A stretch of 64,000 bases of DNA from Cymbomonas tetramitiformis (taxonomy: Eukaryota > Chlorophyta > Pyramimonadophyceae > Pyramimonadales > Pyramimonadaceae), in the NCBI GenBank assembly GCA_001247695.2, contig LGRX02034703.1, positions 1 to 64,000 of the forward strand, read 5' to 3'. Of the stretch, positions 31,771-41,214 are shown piece after piece. Below the pieces are notes generated by a model. The model saw only the letters and a list, made by a program, of their open reading frames with translations, had not been told where the DNA came from and did no database searches. Within the stretch, counting starts at the first letter, position 1; every line of letters begins with the position of its first letter. The translations under genes and the position numbers were made by a program.

Positions 31771-32778
31771 TTATAAAATATCTGAGAGACCAGCAGGTGC
31801 CAATTCTTCAACTTTGATGCTCAATGAATAATTGATAGAACCGTCTGACGCTTGGGTCGGAGATGCCAATGTGATTAATCTTGCTTTGGAATCTGTAAGT
31901 GTGATTCTAAATGAAGTAAATTGAGACCCAGACACTTCAATAACAAAGTTGTCGTTTGGGTCTATATATCTTATGAAGTCTGTCGTTGTGTCACTTGGCA
32001 ATAATATTTTCGCCCAGATATCAGAACTGATCATTTCGTTAGTGTTTGTAAAAGTAGAAAGATTGGTTGATTCTATATTGTGCGTTGGCAACGATGTTAT
32101 TCTTAAGTACAAGGCGTCGTTGGTTTGAATGTTACATGGATATATTGACGTGCATGTTGTGTTAGCTACTAAATATTTAATTTCAAACAAGTCTATAAGT
32201 TGATATATCTCAGCCAAACCGGCTGTAGTTCTGTTGACTCTTCCACCCAAAACCTGATCTGAGTCGTTGTATTTTCCAGCAGTGGAAACTGAATTTAAGG
32301 CATTTTGTAGGTTACTTCCAGGTAAAGCTTGAAAATCACCGCTAACGCTAAACGATACAAGTTTGACATCGGGTTGTGCAGGATCTAATACTATACGAAA
32401 TTTATTTTGGTAATCAATAACCTCATTCTGATCTTTATCGTAAGTGATAGTAACTGTTTGTATAGTACCACCGATGGCAGTTTTTATTGCGGCGGCCAAT
32501 TTAGATGTGAATTGATCCAGCTCTGTATAATTTGCATAAGGTATTTTCACTTCGGTTAAAGTATTATTTACCGTGTCACCCACATAGAAGATGCCATTGG
32601 TCTCGTTGATACTATACCATGTTTTTGCACAAGAGAAAGTATTCAAAGTTAATCTCAGTTTGGTTTGTGCTCGGTAATTTATCAGCTGAGTGGGTATGTT
32701 CATTTGCAAAACACGTGCGTCTCCATTGCTATTGTCTTCGGAAGACAAGAATAGCGTTCTTGTGCTAATTACGCTCAT
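31771..32778 (-). CDS. Candidate minor capsid (penton) protein
   Basis: 335 residues. It begins MSVISTRTLFLSSEDNSNGD and continues with strand-rich sequence (TKLRLTLNTFSCAKTWYSIN; LTEVKIPYANYTELDQF). The opening pattern, in which the protein states residues with cytoplasmic virion character followed by N-terminal jelly-roll strands, and its place directly upstream of the major capsid gene, match penton proteins of Polinton-like viruses. A single jelly roll would build the fivefold vertices and could anchor the fibres. There is no signal peptide. It overlaps the next upstream gene by 14 bp. Confidence 0.6.
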   Translation of the reverse strand: MSVISTRTLFLSSEDNSNGDARVLQMNIPTQLINYRAQTKLRLTLNTFSCAKTWYSINETNGIFYVGDTVNNTLTEVKIPYANYTELDQFTSKLAAAIKTAIGGTIQTVTITYDKDQNEVIDYQNKFRIVLDPAQPDVKLVSFSVSGDFQALPGSNLQNALNSVSTAGKYNDSDQVLGGRVNRTTAGLAEIYQLIDLFEIKYLVANTTCTSIYPCNIQTNDALYLRITSLPTHNIESTNLSTFTNTNEMISSDIWAKILLPSDTTTDFIRYIDPNDNFVIEVSGSQFTSFRITLTDSKARLITLASPTQASDGSINYSLSIKVEELAPAGLSDIL

Positions 32779-32977
32779 CTATATTAATATAACAATTATC
32801 TTTTATGGAATCAACAGTATCCCGATCTAAAGGAATTGGTTCTTCAATGTTTCCAGTACAAAGGTCATCGTAAAATTCTGGACGTTTGATATAATCATCT
32901 ACAAGCAATTCTACATGAGCTTCTTTAATATCGGGGTATTGAAGTTTGGCTAAGCGTATCAATTCTTGACGGTCCAT
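32765..32977 (-). CDS. Small acidic protein, unrecognised
   Basis: 70 residues from the ATG at 32977 (MDRQELIRLAKLQYPDIKEA). The in-frame ATG at 33019 lies upstream of the TATA-like box TCTATATATTACA and is less likely. It has a helical N-terminal half and an acidic C-terminal half. No family is recognised. It overlaps the candidate penton gene, so they are probably translated from one message. Confidence 0.55.
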   Translation of the reverse strand: MDRQELIRLAKLQYPDIKEAHVELLVDDYIKRPEFYDDLCTGNIEEPIPLDRDTVDSIKDNCYINIDERN

Positions 32978-33013
32978 TGTAATATATAGAGAATAAATTT
33001 GAAAGTTTGAATT

Positions 33014-33066
33014 TGTCACAATTAGAGATTGATGTATATAGTAAATTAGAATCTCACTTTATGACA
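33014..33066. repeat. 53-bp palindrome between structural and lipase/integrase modules
   Basis: TGTCACAATTAGAGATTGAT ... TCTCACTTTATGACA. It lies between two minus-strand genes, ending six bases before the lipase stop codon. Confidence 0.9.
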
Positions 33067-33071
33067 AATCG

Positions 33072-34433
33072 TTAAACAAGCGATTGTCGTTCAAACAATT
33101 CCCTATCTTGATCAGCACGACCCGTGACTTGACGTATCATTTCTGTGATTGGATCATAGATCGGCACTTCACTTAATGGTGTTTGTTCTATAGGACTCAA
33201 TCCTAAATTTTCACGTATGTAATTCTTCTCGCCCAAGCTTTCTTTAACACCCATTACATTCATTAAATCTGTGAAGTTTACATTTGGAGTTTCTGATAAT
33301 AAGATTGGTTCTAATAAACCTTGAGTGGTCCTAAAGATACGTTCGTCGTTGGTGTCAGTCGGTGTGTAATATCCAAGGTACCCTCCCACAGCCGAACCTG
33401 TCATGGCGTTGGCGAAGCCGTAACGAGACCTTGCTGTACTGACTCGCGTAGACTCCAGTGCATCTGAGTACATTTGTTCCACGCTATGCAATTTTGTCAA
33501 ATTGTTTTCCGTACCTACCTTTGGATTGACATGTACGATATCATAATTGCTCTTGGGATGTGGCTTCAATCGTGCCGGCAAGGATATCAGATCACCTTCA
33601 GTTGAGTATAATACTTGCTTTTCGGTCGGAGTGTTAATCGGTTCTTGCAAAGGATTTATTGCTGGGTTAAAATGATGCCCTTCCACATTGTTTATTTCCG
33701 ATATGTAATTGCTTTGACCACCGCCGTTACTATGCCCGGTAACCGATAACTTATACCCACCGTATTTCATTTTGACATCGTCAAATCGTTGTTGTGCTTC
33801 TTGATATCTTGATGTACTACGTTGTTGTTTCATCAATGTCAAAAGATTTACATACCAATCTTCTACGTTTTGTCCACGTGAGATGTCCTGGGCAAGAGTG
33901 TTCAGACTTCCAAATTCTGCATCAGAGCCTCGATATGCAATAATGACGTCTTGACTTTTAGGATTGACCAACGTTGTAGAATTTCGGCCCGACAAACTTT
34001 GATCTACGTAATAACCCGGAAGTCCTCTCATGATACCCTTTAAACGTGCTTTATCACCATAGCTATATGCATACGAAACATCTGATGCTCGTGCATATTT
34101 CGTTTGTGTAGAATCGTCCTTAGATGTAATGTTAGGACCAAATACTTTGTTTAAAGCGGTACTCGGAAATTTCACTGCGTCTTGACTGAGAGCATTTAGC
34201 AATTTTGAGGTGTCTCTTTGTGTATACTTGTCAACATCGTCAGGTTTCATGATTGGTTTACTCTTGACTGTGACCATAGATTTGAAAGGTGCACTACTAT
34301 TGCCAGGCCCATTACGCGAAACCGAACTATGTATTTGTTTATCATTTTGATTATCAACAAAATTACTGAAAGAACTGGTAGATGGACGACAGTAAGCATT
34401 GGATTGATAGCTTTGATTACAAGGAATATTCAT
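33072..34433 (-). CDS. Class-3 lipase (alpha/beta hydrolase)
   Basis: 453 residues. IIAYRGSD (164-171) supplies the oxyanion-hole segment, VTGHSNGGG (231-239) the nucleophile elbow with Ser235, GDLISLP the likely acid Asp281, and KLHSVEQ the likely His316. These fit a fungal-lipase-like class-3 triad. The first 110 residues are low complexity and may tether it to the particle. The C-terminus has no membrane helix. The substrate is probably a glycerolipid or phospholipid. A virion lipase could open an endosomal or host membrane during entry; that role is inferred from parvovirus-like analogies and not shown here. The stop codon abuts a 53-bp repeat. Confidence 0.85.
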   Translation of the reverse strand: MNIPCNQSYQSNAYCRPSTSSFSNFVDNQNDKQIHSSVSRNGPGNSSAPFKSMVTVKSKPIMKPDDVDKYTQRDTSKLLNALSQDAVKFPSTALNKVFGPNITSKDDSTQTKYARASDVSYAYSYGDKARLKGIMRGLPGYYVDQSLSGRNSTTLVNPKSQDVIIAYRGSDAEFGSLNTLAQDISRGQNVEDWYVNLLTLMKQQRSTSRYQEAQQRFDDVKMKYGGYKLSVTGHSNGGGQSNYISEINNVEGHHFNPAINPLQEPINTPTEKQVLYSTEGDLISLPARLKPHPKSNYDIVHVNPKVGTENNLTKLHSVEQMYSDALESTRVSTARSRYGFANAMTGSAVGGYLGYYTPTDTNDERIFRTTQGLLEPILLSETPNVNFTDLMNVMGVKESLGEKNYIRENLGLSPIEQTPLSEVPIYDPITEMIRQVTGRADQDRELFERQSLV

Positions 34434-34438
34434 TATTA

Positions 34439-35020
34439 TTACGGTGATAATCTCTCAGGAGGAACTCCTCTATTAGTCCTTTGACTTGATTCTATATTTC
34501 CGACACCAGAACTTGAAGCAGCACTTTCCGCCGAACCAATACCAGGACCGCTATCCATAAAGCTTTGAGCAGCCCTTTGAAGACTTTCACTTTCCGATAG
34601 CCTGCCACGTCTTGCGAGAAATTGTGCACGTTGTTGACTTGGTGACGGCATTTCTTTATTAATTTCTTCAACTTCGTCATTTATAGCTGAATCTCTTTCT
34701 TGTTGACTACTCTCAATACGTTCTAAAGTCTCTTGATCTCTTTCTTCTTGTGACATTAGCATCACAGGATTAGGCCTGGTTGTATCAATACCACTGCTAT
34801 AGTCCTGAATGTCTCTTACTAATGGTTCCGTGTTTATGATTGAATTTCTCAAACTATTGTAGAACACAGCACTGTTCTTAGGGGGCATCGTTATTACGTA
34901 GTTGCTTTTAGCAAGTTTACCATATCCTCGGAACAGAGTGTCTGAACTTGAGCCGTTGGCAATTCCCATCATTTTCATACAATTGCGTCTTCCGACCTCA
35001 TCGGTCAATATTGTTCTCAT
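34439..35020 (-). CDS. Ser/Gln/Glu-rich protein, unrecognised
   Basis: 193 residues. The first 80 are ordered (NYVITMPPKNSAVFYNSLRN). The rest is polar and probably disordered, with a charged helical stretch (QEERDQETLERIESSQQERD) and Ser/Ala runs. No family is recognised. TTAATATATA sits directly before the ATG. It ends five bases before the lipase start, so the two are likely co-transcribed. It could be a virion core or scaffold protein. Confidence 0.55.
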   Translation of the reverse strand: MRTILTDEVGRRNCMKMMGIANGSSSDTLFRGYGKLAKSNYVITMPPKNSAVFYNSLRNSIINTEPLVRDIQDYSSGIDTTRPNPVMLMSQEERDQETLERIESSQQERDSAINDEVEEINKEMPSPSQQRAQFLARRGRLSESESLQRAAQSFMDSGPGIGSAESAASSSGVGNIESSQRTNRGVPPERLSP

Positions 35021-35026
35021 TATATA

Positions 35027-36340
35027 TTAACGGTTTCTTTTTTTCAACAGTTTAATTTCAGGGTCAGGTATATCAACGAACTCATCCTCTTCCGATTTGT
35101 CATAGAATATCAACTGATACTTACGTTTACTTTTCCTTGATCGATTGAGCTTAAGATATCCTTTCAAAGTCTTTTGATAATTTGACGATTTCTCATCGCT
35201 AATGAACACATTAACTTCATAATCATCATAGTTCCTGGGTGTCTTGGAAGCGGCATTGCCTTCTATACCCTCTTTCTTCAACGCACGCTCAGATTTTGCG
35301 GCCTGCTTGTTTTCACTGTCAGTCTTGGTCCCACGAGTTTCTTTGGATGGTTTGGAAACAGGTCCTTGAACCTCTTTCAGTTCTCTTGGTTTGTATTGTC
35401 GGCTTAAGGTATCACCGTCACCGTCCTCTATCACGAAAGACAACCCCTTTCTACTTCGAACTTTATACACCTGCGTAGACCATGTTTGACTCTCTTTATC
35501 AAATGTCTTCTTAGTCACACGTAATCTCACTCGATCGCCTGGTTTAATGTCTAACTTTTGTAAGAGTTTGGCAGTTTGATTGCGTTTCAACAAGACACTT
35601 CTAATAACACGATTCTTATTCATGTCATCAGGAGGGGTATCATTGATATTACCTTGGTTTGTTGTTCCATTGTAGTTATCCACGATATCATCTATATAGT
35701 TCACCCAATTGCTCTTGCCAGTGGATGCAAAAACCTTTTGCAATTTGCTTTTTAATGTCCTATTGAATCTTTCAATCTTTCCTTGACGAGAGTGGTCCTC
35801 AGCTTGAGACGTGTAATGTTTGATACCCTTTTGTTTCAATAGTTCTTGAACTGGTTTGTTTGTAAATTCAGATCCTAAATCGGTTGTAAGGGTTTTCATT
35901 TTGGTTTCGGTTATCAATCGTTTCATAGCGGGAACTATGCCTTCAACGTCCTCCGATCTTTTATTGTTTTTATCCCTCACCGTTTTACTTTTTAATGGAA
36001 TGGCATAAGCTTTATTTGTGTTAATGTTAATCGCAGTCAGAATCACGGCGTTCCCTTTGTTCACCGACTTTTCTTTTGGCAGAAACGCGAGATCGGCTTG
36101 GATGCTGTTTTTCCCAACAGGTGCGTAGATTGGAAAATAATCCTTACGAGATACCCTTTTAGGTTGTGCCAAAACTTGTGATGTCTCAGTCTTGGAAATA
36201 GCAGATTTGACCTGAGACTCTGTGACTTTATAACCTTGTGCCTTAAGCTTTTTGGTGAATGCATTGGCACCGCTCATTCCGATCTTCGGGTCCAGATATA
36301 ATTCTTGGAGTCTACTCTCAGATATTGGTTTACTTGTCAT
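35027..36340 (-). CDS. Retroviral-type integrase (RVE, D,D35E)
   Basis: 437 residues from the ATG at 36340 (MTSKPISESRLQEL). The ATG at 36406 lies beyond the shared TATA-like region. The core has Asp83 (SIQADLAF), Asp154 (LTTDLGSEFTN) and Glu190 (GKIERFNRTLK), exactly 35 residues apart for the last pair. A C-terminal SH3-like region follows (GDRVRLRV; VYKVRSRKGLSFVIEDGDGD), then a basic tail that may bind DNA or chromatin. It would join the ITR ends to target DNA and make the 6-bp duplication seen at both ends. The N-terminal part (residues 1-50) is helical and lacks an obvious HHCC zinc finger. Confidence 0.95.
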   Translation of the reverse strand: MTSKPISESRLQELYLDPKIGMSGANAFTKKLKAQGYKVTESQVKSAISKTETSQVLAQPKRVSRKDYFPIYAPVGKNSIQADLAFLPKEKSVNKGNAVILTAININTNKAYAIPLKSKTVRDKNNKRSEDVEGIVPAMKRLITETKMKTLTTDLGSEFTNKPVQELLKQKGIKHYTSQAEDHSRQGKIERFNRTLKSKLQKVFASTGKSNWVNYIDDIVDNYNGTTNQGNINDTPPDDMNKNRVIRSVLLKRNQTAKLLQKLDIKPGDRVRLRVTKKTFDKESQTWSTQVYKVRSRKGLSFVIEDGDGDTLSRQYKPRELKEVQGPVSKPSKETRGTKTDSENKQAAKSERALKKEGIEGNAASKTPRNYDDYEVNVFISDEKSSNYQKTLKGYLKLNRSRKSKRKYQLIFYDKSEEDEFVDIPDPEIKLLKKRNR

Positions 36341-36370
36341 ACTATATAATAGTGTTACATATAGTATACA
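36341..36370. promoter_or_regulatory. Bidirectional TATA-like promoter
   Basis: The 30 bp between divergent start codons read ACTATATAATAG ... ACATATAGTATACA. There is one TATA(T/G)TATA-like box next to each ATG. Similar boxes lie 0-15 bp before most ATGs of the virus. Confidence 0.6.
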
Positions 36371-36649
36371 ATGACTTATCAAATCAAAGCTTACACAAAA
36401 AGTCAAGCACGGAAACTCGGTGTGAAGATCAGCCCATCAAATAATCAAAGCAAAAAGATTGATGTTTTCAAGGATGGTAAATTGATCGCTCAGGTCGGAC
36501 AGCGAGGTGCTTCTGATTACCCTACATACATTGCCACTAAGGGTAAAGAGTATGCCGATGAAAGACGTCGGCTGTACAAAATCAGACACAAGAAAGATCG
36601 GAATGTCGTCGGTAGCAATGGGTACTATGCAGATCGATTGTTGTGGTAG
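36371..36649 (+). CDS. Small conserved viral protein (DUF5754-like)
   Basis: 92 residues, basic. KKIDVFKDGKLIAQVGQRG, DYPTYIATKGKEYADERRRL and the ending GYYADRLLW form a pattern I recognise from short proteins of large DNA viruses and Polinton-like viruses. No biochemical role is established for them as far as I know. Its basic character and the compact fold suggest nucleic-acid binding. It is divergent from the integrase gene and ends three bases before a 53-bp repeat. Confidence 0.7.
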   Translation: MTYQIKAYTKSQARKLGVKISPSNNQSKKIDVFKDGKLIAQVGQRGASDYPTYIATKGKEYADERRRLYKIRHKKDRNVVGSNGYYADRLLW

Positions 36650-36651
36650 GG

Positions 36652-36704
36652 TGTCACAAAGTGAAACTTACAATTACTATATATACAATTCTCAGTTTCT
36701 GACA
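36652..36704. repeat. 53-bp palindrome, first of a pair
   Basis: TGTCACAAAGTGAAACTTAC ... CTCAGTTTCTGACA. It lies between convergent genes, immediately after the stop codon of the 92-residue gene. Confidence 0.9.
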
Positions 36705-36714
36705 AAAACAAGTG

Positions 36715-36767
36715 TGTCACAATTAGAAAATCATTATTATAGTAAAATCAATCCCCACTTTATGACA
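36715..36767. repeat. 53-bp palindrome, second of a pair
   Basis: TGTCACAATTAGAAAATCAT ... CCCCACTTTATGACA. Its last eight bases overlap the end of the polymerase gene, including its stop codon. Confidence 0.9.
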
Positions 36768-39700
36768 ATGGTAAAATGTCCCATGTCGTCCAATCAATGT
36801 TTCCTTTGTCATAACTGAAGTTAAATGTCTTGGATTCCGATCTGACTTCTAATCCTAATGGCAACAATCTGTGATTGTTGCTTTTTGATTGATGTCTGAT
36901 AACAAGGTTACTCATTTTGACTGGGTCGTTCCTTTGATTTAGAATCATATTTTTCATAACATCATGATTGATATGTTCTAAGTTTTCAGTACTCAAAGAG
37001 AAACCTTTTATCTTGGTCATACAATATTCATCGGCGAACTTCAGGCTGTATGACTTTGGTCCAGTGCTCAGGAATTCAATACACTTACCATGTTCTTTTT
37101 CCAATCCTTGAAGCTCACACTTAAGATAACCTAACCATGGCTGTCTATAACCAGTCCCGTGATATATATGATGGTTCTCTTGAGTTTCTATATATATAAT
37201 GGAATCAGTATCAAAGTATAATACGTTTGAGAACCCGGTGGCTTCTATCAGCTCGTACAATTTCAATCGTCCATAGCTGGTTATGAACGCGGCCAACACC
37301 TCGTTCGTTGAAAACCGTGTGTCGGCATACACATCAGAATTCTCGGTAAAATTCATCAATACCATCTCATTCTCTTCAGATCCAATAAACTCATATTTAC
37401 AATCGTACCTCTTATTACTGATTGTATTGTAGAACTCACCTGGATTTTGAATGACCTTACTTTTAGATTTGTTTGATCGTTCACCGAGTTTTCCATATAA
37501 TATATTTTGCATGTCTTTAGCAACTTGTCTCATACCTGGATTGTATTTGATGTTTCGTTTGTCTAACTTGATACCTTCATGAAATTCAAAGTCTTTTATG
37601 AATGTATTGATGTCACCCTCAGGTGGTCCCGACGATTCAGTCTTAAGTTTCAAAAACTTATCAATGTATGCACCGAACAAATCAGTTGTAGTCTCCTTCC
37701 AATGTTTAATTTCATAGATGTCAAGAATCTCATATCCCTTTTCAATAGCCTTCTCCAATTCCACCGTGGTCCATGTTCCGACCATTTCATACAACGGAAA
37801 GATCAATTTGTTCGTAACGTGCGGTAACACACCAAACTTCAAATGTTTATTCGGTAGTATCTTACATTTAATCAATCCAAAGTATCCATGAATATCAAGG
37901 GATTTAACATCTCTAATGATCTCCGGGTGCCCTTTCGGGAACCGTTTGGTCTTCATTACCGAAGGATACATAGAGTTGAAGTCTTGATATCTGATATATT
38001 CATTGTCTTTGCATTTATAAAACAACTTGCCTAAATCAACTCTTGCACCATGATAGGAGTCTCTATCATGAATGGGAGAAGCTAAAATTTGTCTATCTAA
38101 GAATGCATTTCCAACATGTGAAGTTTCCAATTGAGCCACTTGTGAATCCCAGTCCGATTCCCATATATATACAAGATTGTAGCCAGCTGCCTTAATGTCC
38201 TCTAATCGTTTCATGGTTTGTCGATTAACTTCGCCAAATGTCATGCCCGATCTCCGACCCTGTTGATACTGAATATCATCTTTGTGATACTTCTTCAAAT
38301 CGGCGTGAAACCAACTACCAAGAAATTCATATACGGTGTTTGTTGTTTTATCAAATCCATCAACATATATGTGTAACCCCGTATCTTTGAGTTTATAGTT
38401 TCGTTTACCATCCAAATCTATAACAAGCTTCGCCGACGTTGTATGAACTATATAATCCAACCATTGATTCTCTTTAATCGATGCATTTTGAGATTTGGTC
38501 AATGATTGAAGGATACCCACAGAATTCTCAGGCATACACTCATGTCGCCATATGTTGACAGCCAATTGAGCTAATGTCAAATAACTGAATGGATCAAACT
38601 TGTTATCGGTAATCTTCAGAAAACAATCTCTGAAAGCGAAGACAGCTCGTCGTAAAATCGTAACATCGTCGTGACAATATCTTGCAAGTTCTTTTTGATT
38701 ATCAAAAATGAAACATTTACTCTTTCTTTCATACCACCAATCGAACAATCTTTTGTATGCTTCAGGCTGCAAGATCTCTGGATTGTAATATTTAATATCT
38801 GGATAGAGATAGATATAATTTTCGTTCTCTTTTGTATTGAAAAGATGTGGATAATATCCCTTCGTGATTTCATGTTCAAAGCCGAACATTTCCGGAAGAC
38901 TATGTAATGGTCTTGACATAAACATATATGAGTCAATGAATCTCACATTTCCAACTTTCATACATAGAATGTCTGCACCTGTATATAATATATCTTGTGG
39001 AGGCTTTCTTTGGACATTGATGATATGTTCTACTATTAATCGGAAATCGAAGCGACTCCCGCAATGGGCGACGAAGGTATGATTATCATGTTTTTTGAGA
39101 TATACCCATTCCAGAAAGTCATCTATTGTTTTGTGAATCACAAATGAACCATCGTGATATTGGCTCTCGCAATGATTAACAATCAATCTGCCATTGTCAT
39201 TCATTGTTTCAAAATCAAAACAAACAATGGTTTTATAGTCTAATATGGATTTCGGCTCAACCTTGGTCATGTAACACTTGTGCTCATGCAGATTACAAAC
39301 GATCTTACAATTAGGACATGACTTGTATCCACATATATGTTTCTCTTTAGAATTAAAGATAACATTACATAATTTACATTTGTGTACATTAGCACAGGTC
39401 ACCAATTCCTTATGAAGATCATAACACTCTTCATTCATAAACTTACGATTGCATATCTCACAATGATGCCATTGTTTATTGCCTGATGACAATCGTGTAT
39501 CCTTGTTTGCAAAGATGCATTTCTGAGACTTGCATTGAGAACATGATGGTCTATAGGTCTTGCCTTTGAAGCAATCAATCCTTGTAATCGGTTCATAGTG
39601 ATTGTCATGTAAGAGTATGTGATAACTATCATTATAACTTGAATAGTCATTGTGTTCGTTAAAGTACGGCGGGTAATACATGATTGGATCACCACTAAGT

Positions 39701-40638
39701 CTTTCAGTGATACCCCACACAAATATATTAGTTTCATAATGTTTTTCTAAAATAGAAAAGTCTTCTATATTGATTCCATTTTGATCCATTTTCGGAAACA
39801 ATTTCAAACGCAGCTGATTAGATATTGTTGTAATATTGCCTCTATGATTGCTGGCATCTCTTTTGAGTTGCTTCCATTTGTTTTCATATTGATTCTTTTT
39901 TATGAGATTATCACTCAACATCTTATCTAATTTTCGTTTCCTATGTAAAAGTTCCAAAGATTTGATACCACAATTGTTGCGAGATTCAATCTTAATCACA
40001 CATTGCTTCAGTCGCAATTCAACACTATTCTTCGGAGCTGCCGTACATTTGCTACCTTTACCTTCTGGTGGTTTGGAAGAGTAATATTCAACTTCGATAT
40101 CTTTGGCAACCTCGACCGACTTTTTGCTGCTATCTCCACCCTTCGGACTTTGCAGCATCTCTTCAAATTTCGTCATCACATCTTGGCGATCTGAACCTTT
40201 GACCCACTTGGATGTGGTCCCATCTTCAAAAACCGCTCTCATTGAGACTTGTTCAGTTCCTTTTGATTTTTCAGGTAACCAATAGTTTAAACTGCTACCA
40301 TCGGGACCAGCTCTTTCAAGAAACGTTGTAAAGGGAACCTTAAGTTTTTCAACATCGGTACTGAATTTCTTGATATGTCTCTTAGAATCCCCGACGGTAT
40401 ACTTTTCGATCTCATCGGTTCTACGTTGTTCTTTGAATGGTCGCTTTCCTTGTTTTTTCCATTGAAGTCTTGTAACTTTCTCAACCTTCTCTTTTGATTT
40501 CCGATACTTCTTCTTGTAATCACGTACAGCTTTCGTTTGATCTTCACCTGTTAGGTTTTTATCTTGTAAATCTTGCCAATCGTCGGTTGTAAGCTTATGC
40601 CGAGCCATAGGATTTTGCTTTCTCAATTTAGGGGGCAT
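36760..40638 (-). CDS. polB: Protein-primed family B DNA polymerase
   Basis: 1292 residues. A basic N-terminus (1-150) is followed by a region ending in HILLHDNHYEPITRID, then a Cys/His-rich zinc-binding stretch (about 370-450: CSQCKSQKC, CEICNRKF, CKLCNVIF, CPNCKIVC). The 3'-5' exonuclease motifs are VCFDFETMND (about 472), HCGSRFDFRL (about 523) and YCHDDV (about 651). The polymerase motifs are A DFNSMYPSVM (about 884), B QNILYGKLGE (about 1042), C LYFDTDSIIYIE (about 1139) and KxY GPKSYSLK. All catalytic acids are present. This type starts on a terminal protein at the ends of linear DNA, consistent with the ITRs. TATATAGTATAGG lies just before the ATG. The separate terminal-protein gene is not evident; the N-terminal region is a candidate. 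Confidence 0.97.
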   Translation of the reverse strand: MPPKLRKQNPMARHKLTTDDWQDLQDKNLTGEDQTKAVRDYKKKYRKSKEKVEKVTRLQWKKQGKRPFKEQRRTDEIEKYTVGDSKRHIKKFSTDVEKLKVPFTTFLERAGPDGSSLNYWLPEKSKGTEQVSMRAVFEDGTTSKWVKGSDRQDVMTKFEEMLQSPKGGDSSKKSVEVAKDIEVEYYSSKPPEGKGSKCTAAPKNSVELRLKQCVIKIESRNNCGIKSLELLHRKRKLDKMLSDNLIKKNQYENKWKQLKRDASNHRGNITTISNQLRLKLFPKMDQNGINIEDFSILEKHYETNIFVWGITERLSGDPIMYYPPYFNEHNDYSSYNDSYHILLHDNHYEPITRIDCFKGKTYRPSCSQCKSQKCIFANKDTRLSSGNKQWHHCEICNRKFMNEECYDLHKELVTCANVHKCKLCNVIFNSKEKHICGYKSCPNCKIVCNLHEHKCYMTKVEPKSILDYKTIVCFDFETMNDNGRLIVNHCESQYHDGSFVIHKTIDDFLEWVYLKKHDNHTFVAHCGSRFDFRLIVEHIINVQRKPPQDILYTGADILCMKVGNVRFIDSYMFMSRPLHSLPEMFGFEHEITKGYYPHLFNTKENENYIYLYPDIKYYNPEILQPEAYKRLFDWWYERKSKCFIFDNQKELARYCHDDVTILRRAVFAFRDCFLKITDNKFDPFSYLTLAQLAVNIWRHECMPENSVGILQSLTKSQNASIKENQWLDYIVHTTSAKLVIDLDGKRNYKLKDTGLHIYVDGFDKTTNTVYEFLGSWFHADLKKYHKDDIQYQQGRRSGMTFGEVNRQTMKRLEDIKAAGYNLVYIWESDWDSQVAQLETSHVGNAFLDRQILASPIHDRDSYHGARVDLGKLFYKCKDNEYIRYQDFNSMYPSVMKTKRFPKGHPEIIRDVKSLDIHGYFGLIKCKILPNKHLKFGVLPHVTNKLIFPLYEMVGTWTTVELEKAIEKGYEILDIYEIKHWKETTTDLFGAYIDKFLKLKTESSGPPEGDINTFIKDFEFHEGIKLDKRNIKYNPGMRQVAKDMQNILYGKLGERSNKSKSKVIQNPGEFYNTISNKRYDCKYEFIGSEENEMVLMNFTENSDVYADTRFSTNEVLAAFITSYGRLKLYELIEATGFSNVLYFDTDSIIYIETQENHHIYHGTGYRQPWLGYLKCELQGLEKEHGKCIEFLSTGPKSYSLKFADEYCMTKIKGFSLSTENLEHINHDVMKNMILNQRNDPVKMSNLVIRHQSKSNNHRLLPLGLEVRSESKTFNFSYDKGNIDWTTWDILPLS

Positions 40639-40656
40639 CTTCCTATACTATATAAA

Positions 40657-41100
40657 TTATATTTTTGTGACGTCCGCTGCTCGGCGTTTTTCACGCCTCA
40701 TTTGTTTTTTCATTTTGATACGCTTTTCAATATTATCAACGGCTTTACGATAATTGCCAACACCCGTATATTCTGCATTAGATCGTTGAAATACTGGGTC
40801 ACCCGTTATTGTACCAGTGCTCGTTTTGTCTAACGGTGCTACCATGATAGGAGATATCCTACGTGGGGGCTTCGTTGGAAGAGCGGGGTCTTTGATGGGC
40901 TGTTGATAGACTGGCTCTCCGGTTGTAGTTCCATGGTCCAAAGCTGTTCCACTTTTTGTCTTCGGCTTTTTAACGACCGGACGACCACGCAAGCTCCGAA
41001 GTTTTTCAGATTGTGTACGGGGTTTCTTTTTGATCCCATATTCTTGTCTATACTCTTCGGAGCATTGCTTGAGTTTTTTAATCCAAGCTTCCTTGGACAT
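40657..41100 (-). CDS. Basic small protein, unrecognised
   Basis: 147 residues, highly basic at both ends (QMRREKRRAADVTKI; GIKKKPRTQSEKLRSLRGR). Two copies of a (T)GDPVFQ / GEPVYQQ motif (TTTGEPVYQQP, TITGDPVFQRS) suggest an internal duplication. No domain is recognised. It is transcribed toward the polymerase gene with an 18-bp gap, so it may be a replication partner or a DNA-packaging protein. Terminal protein is a possibility that the sequence neither supports nor excludes. Confidence 0.6.
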   Translation of the reverse strand: MSKEAWIKKLKQCSEEYRQEYGIKKKPRTQSEKLRSLRGRPVVKKPKTKSGTALDHGTTTGEPVYQQPIKDPALPTKPPRRISPIMVAPLDKTSTGTITGDPVFQRSNAEYTGVGNYRKAVDNIEKRIKMKKQMRREKRRAADVTKI

Positions 41101-41108
41101 TGTTACTT

Positions 41109-41161
41109 TGTCATAAAGTGAGATTTTAATTTACTATATACATCAATCTCTATTTATGACA
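41109..41161. repeat. 53-bp palindrome between polymerase and ATPase modules
   Basis: TGTCATAAAGTGAGATTTTA ... CAATCTCTATTTATGACA. It lies between divergent genes, so here it cannot be a simple terminator. Confidence 0.9.
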
Positions 41162-41214
41162 ACTTAAGTCAGATCAAGAAATATTATTTTCTTAGGGTAT
41201 CCTATAGTTACTTA

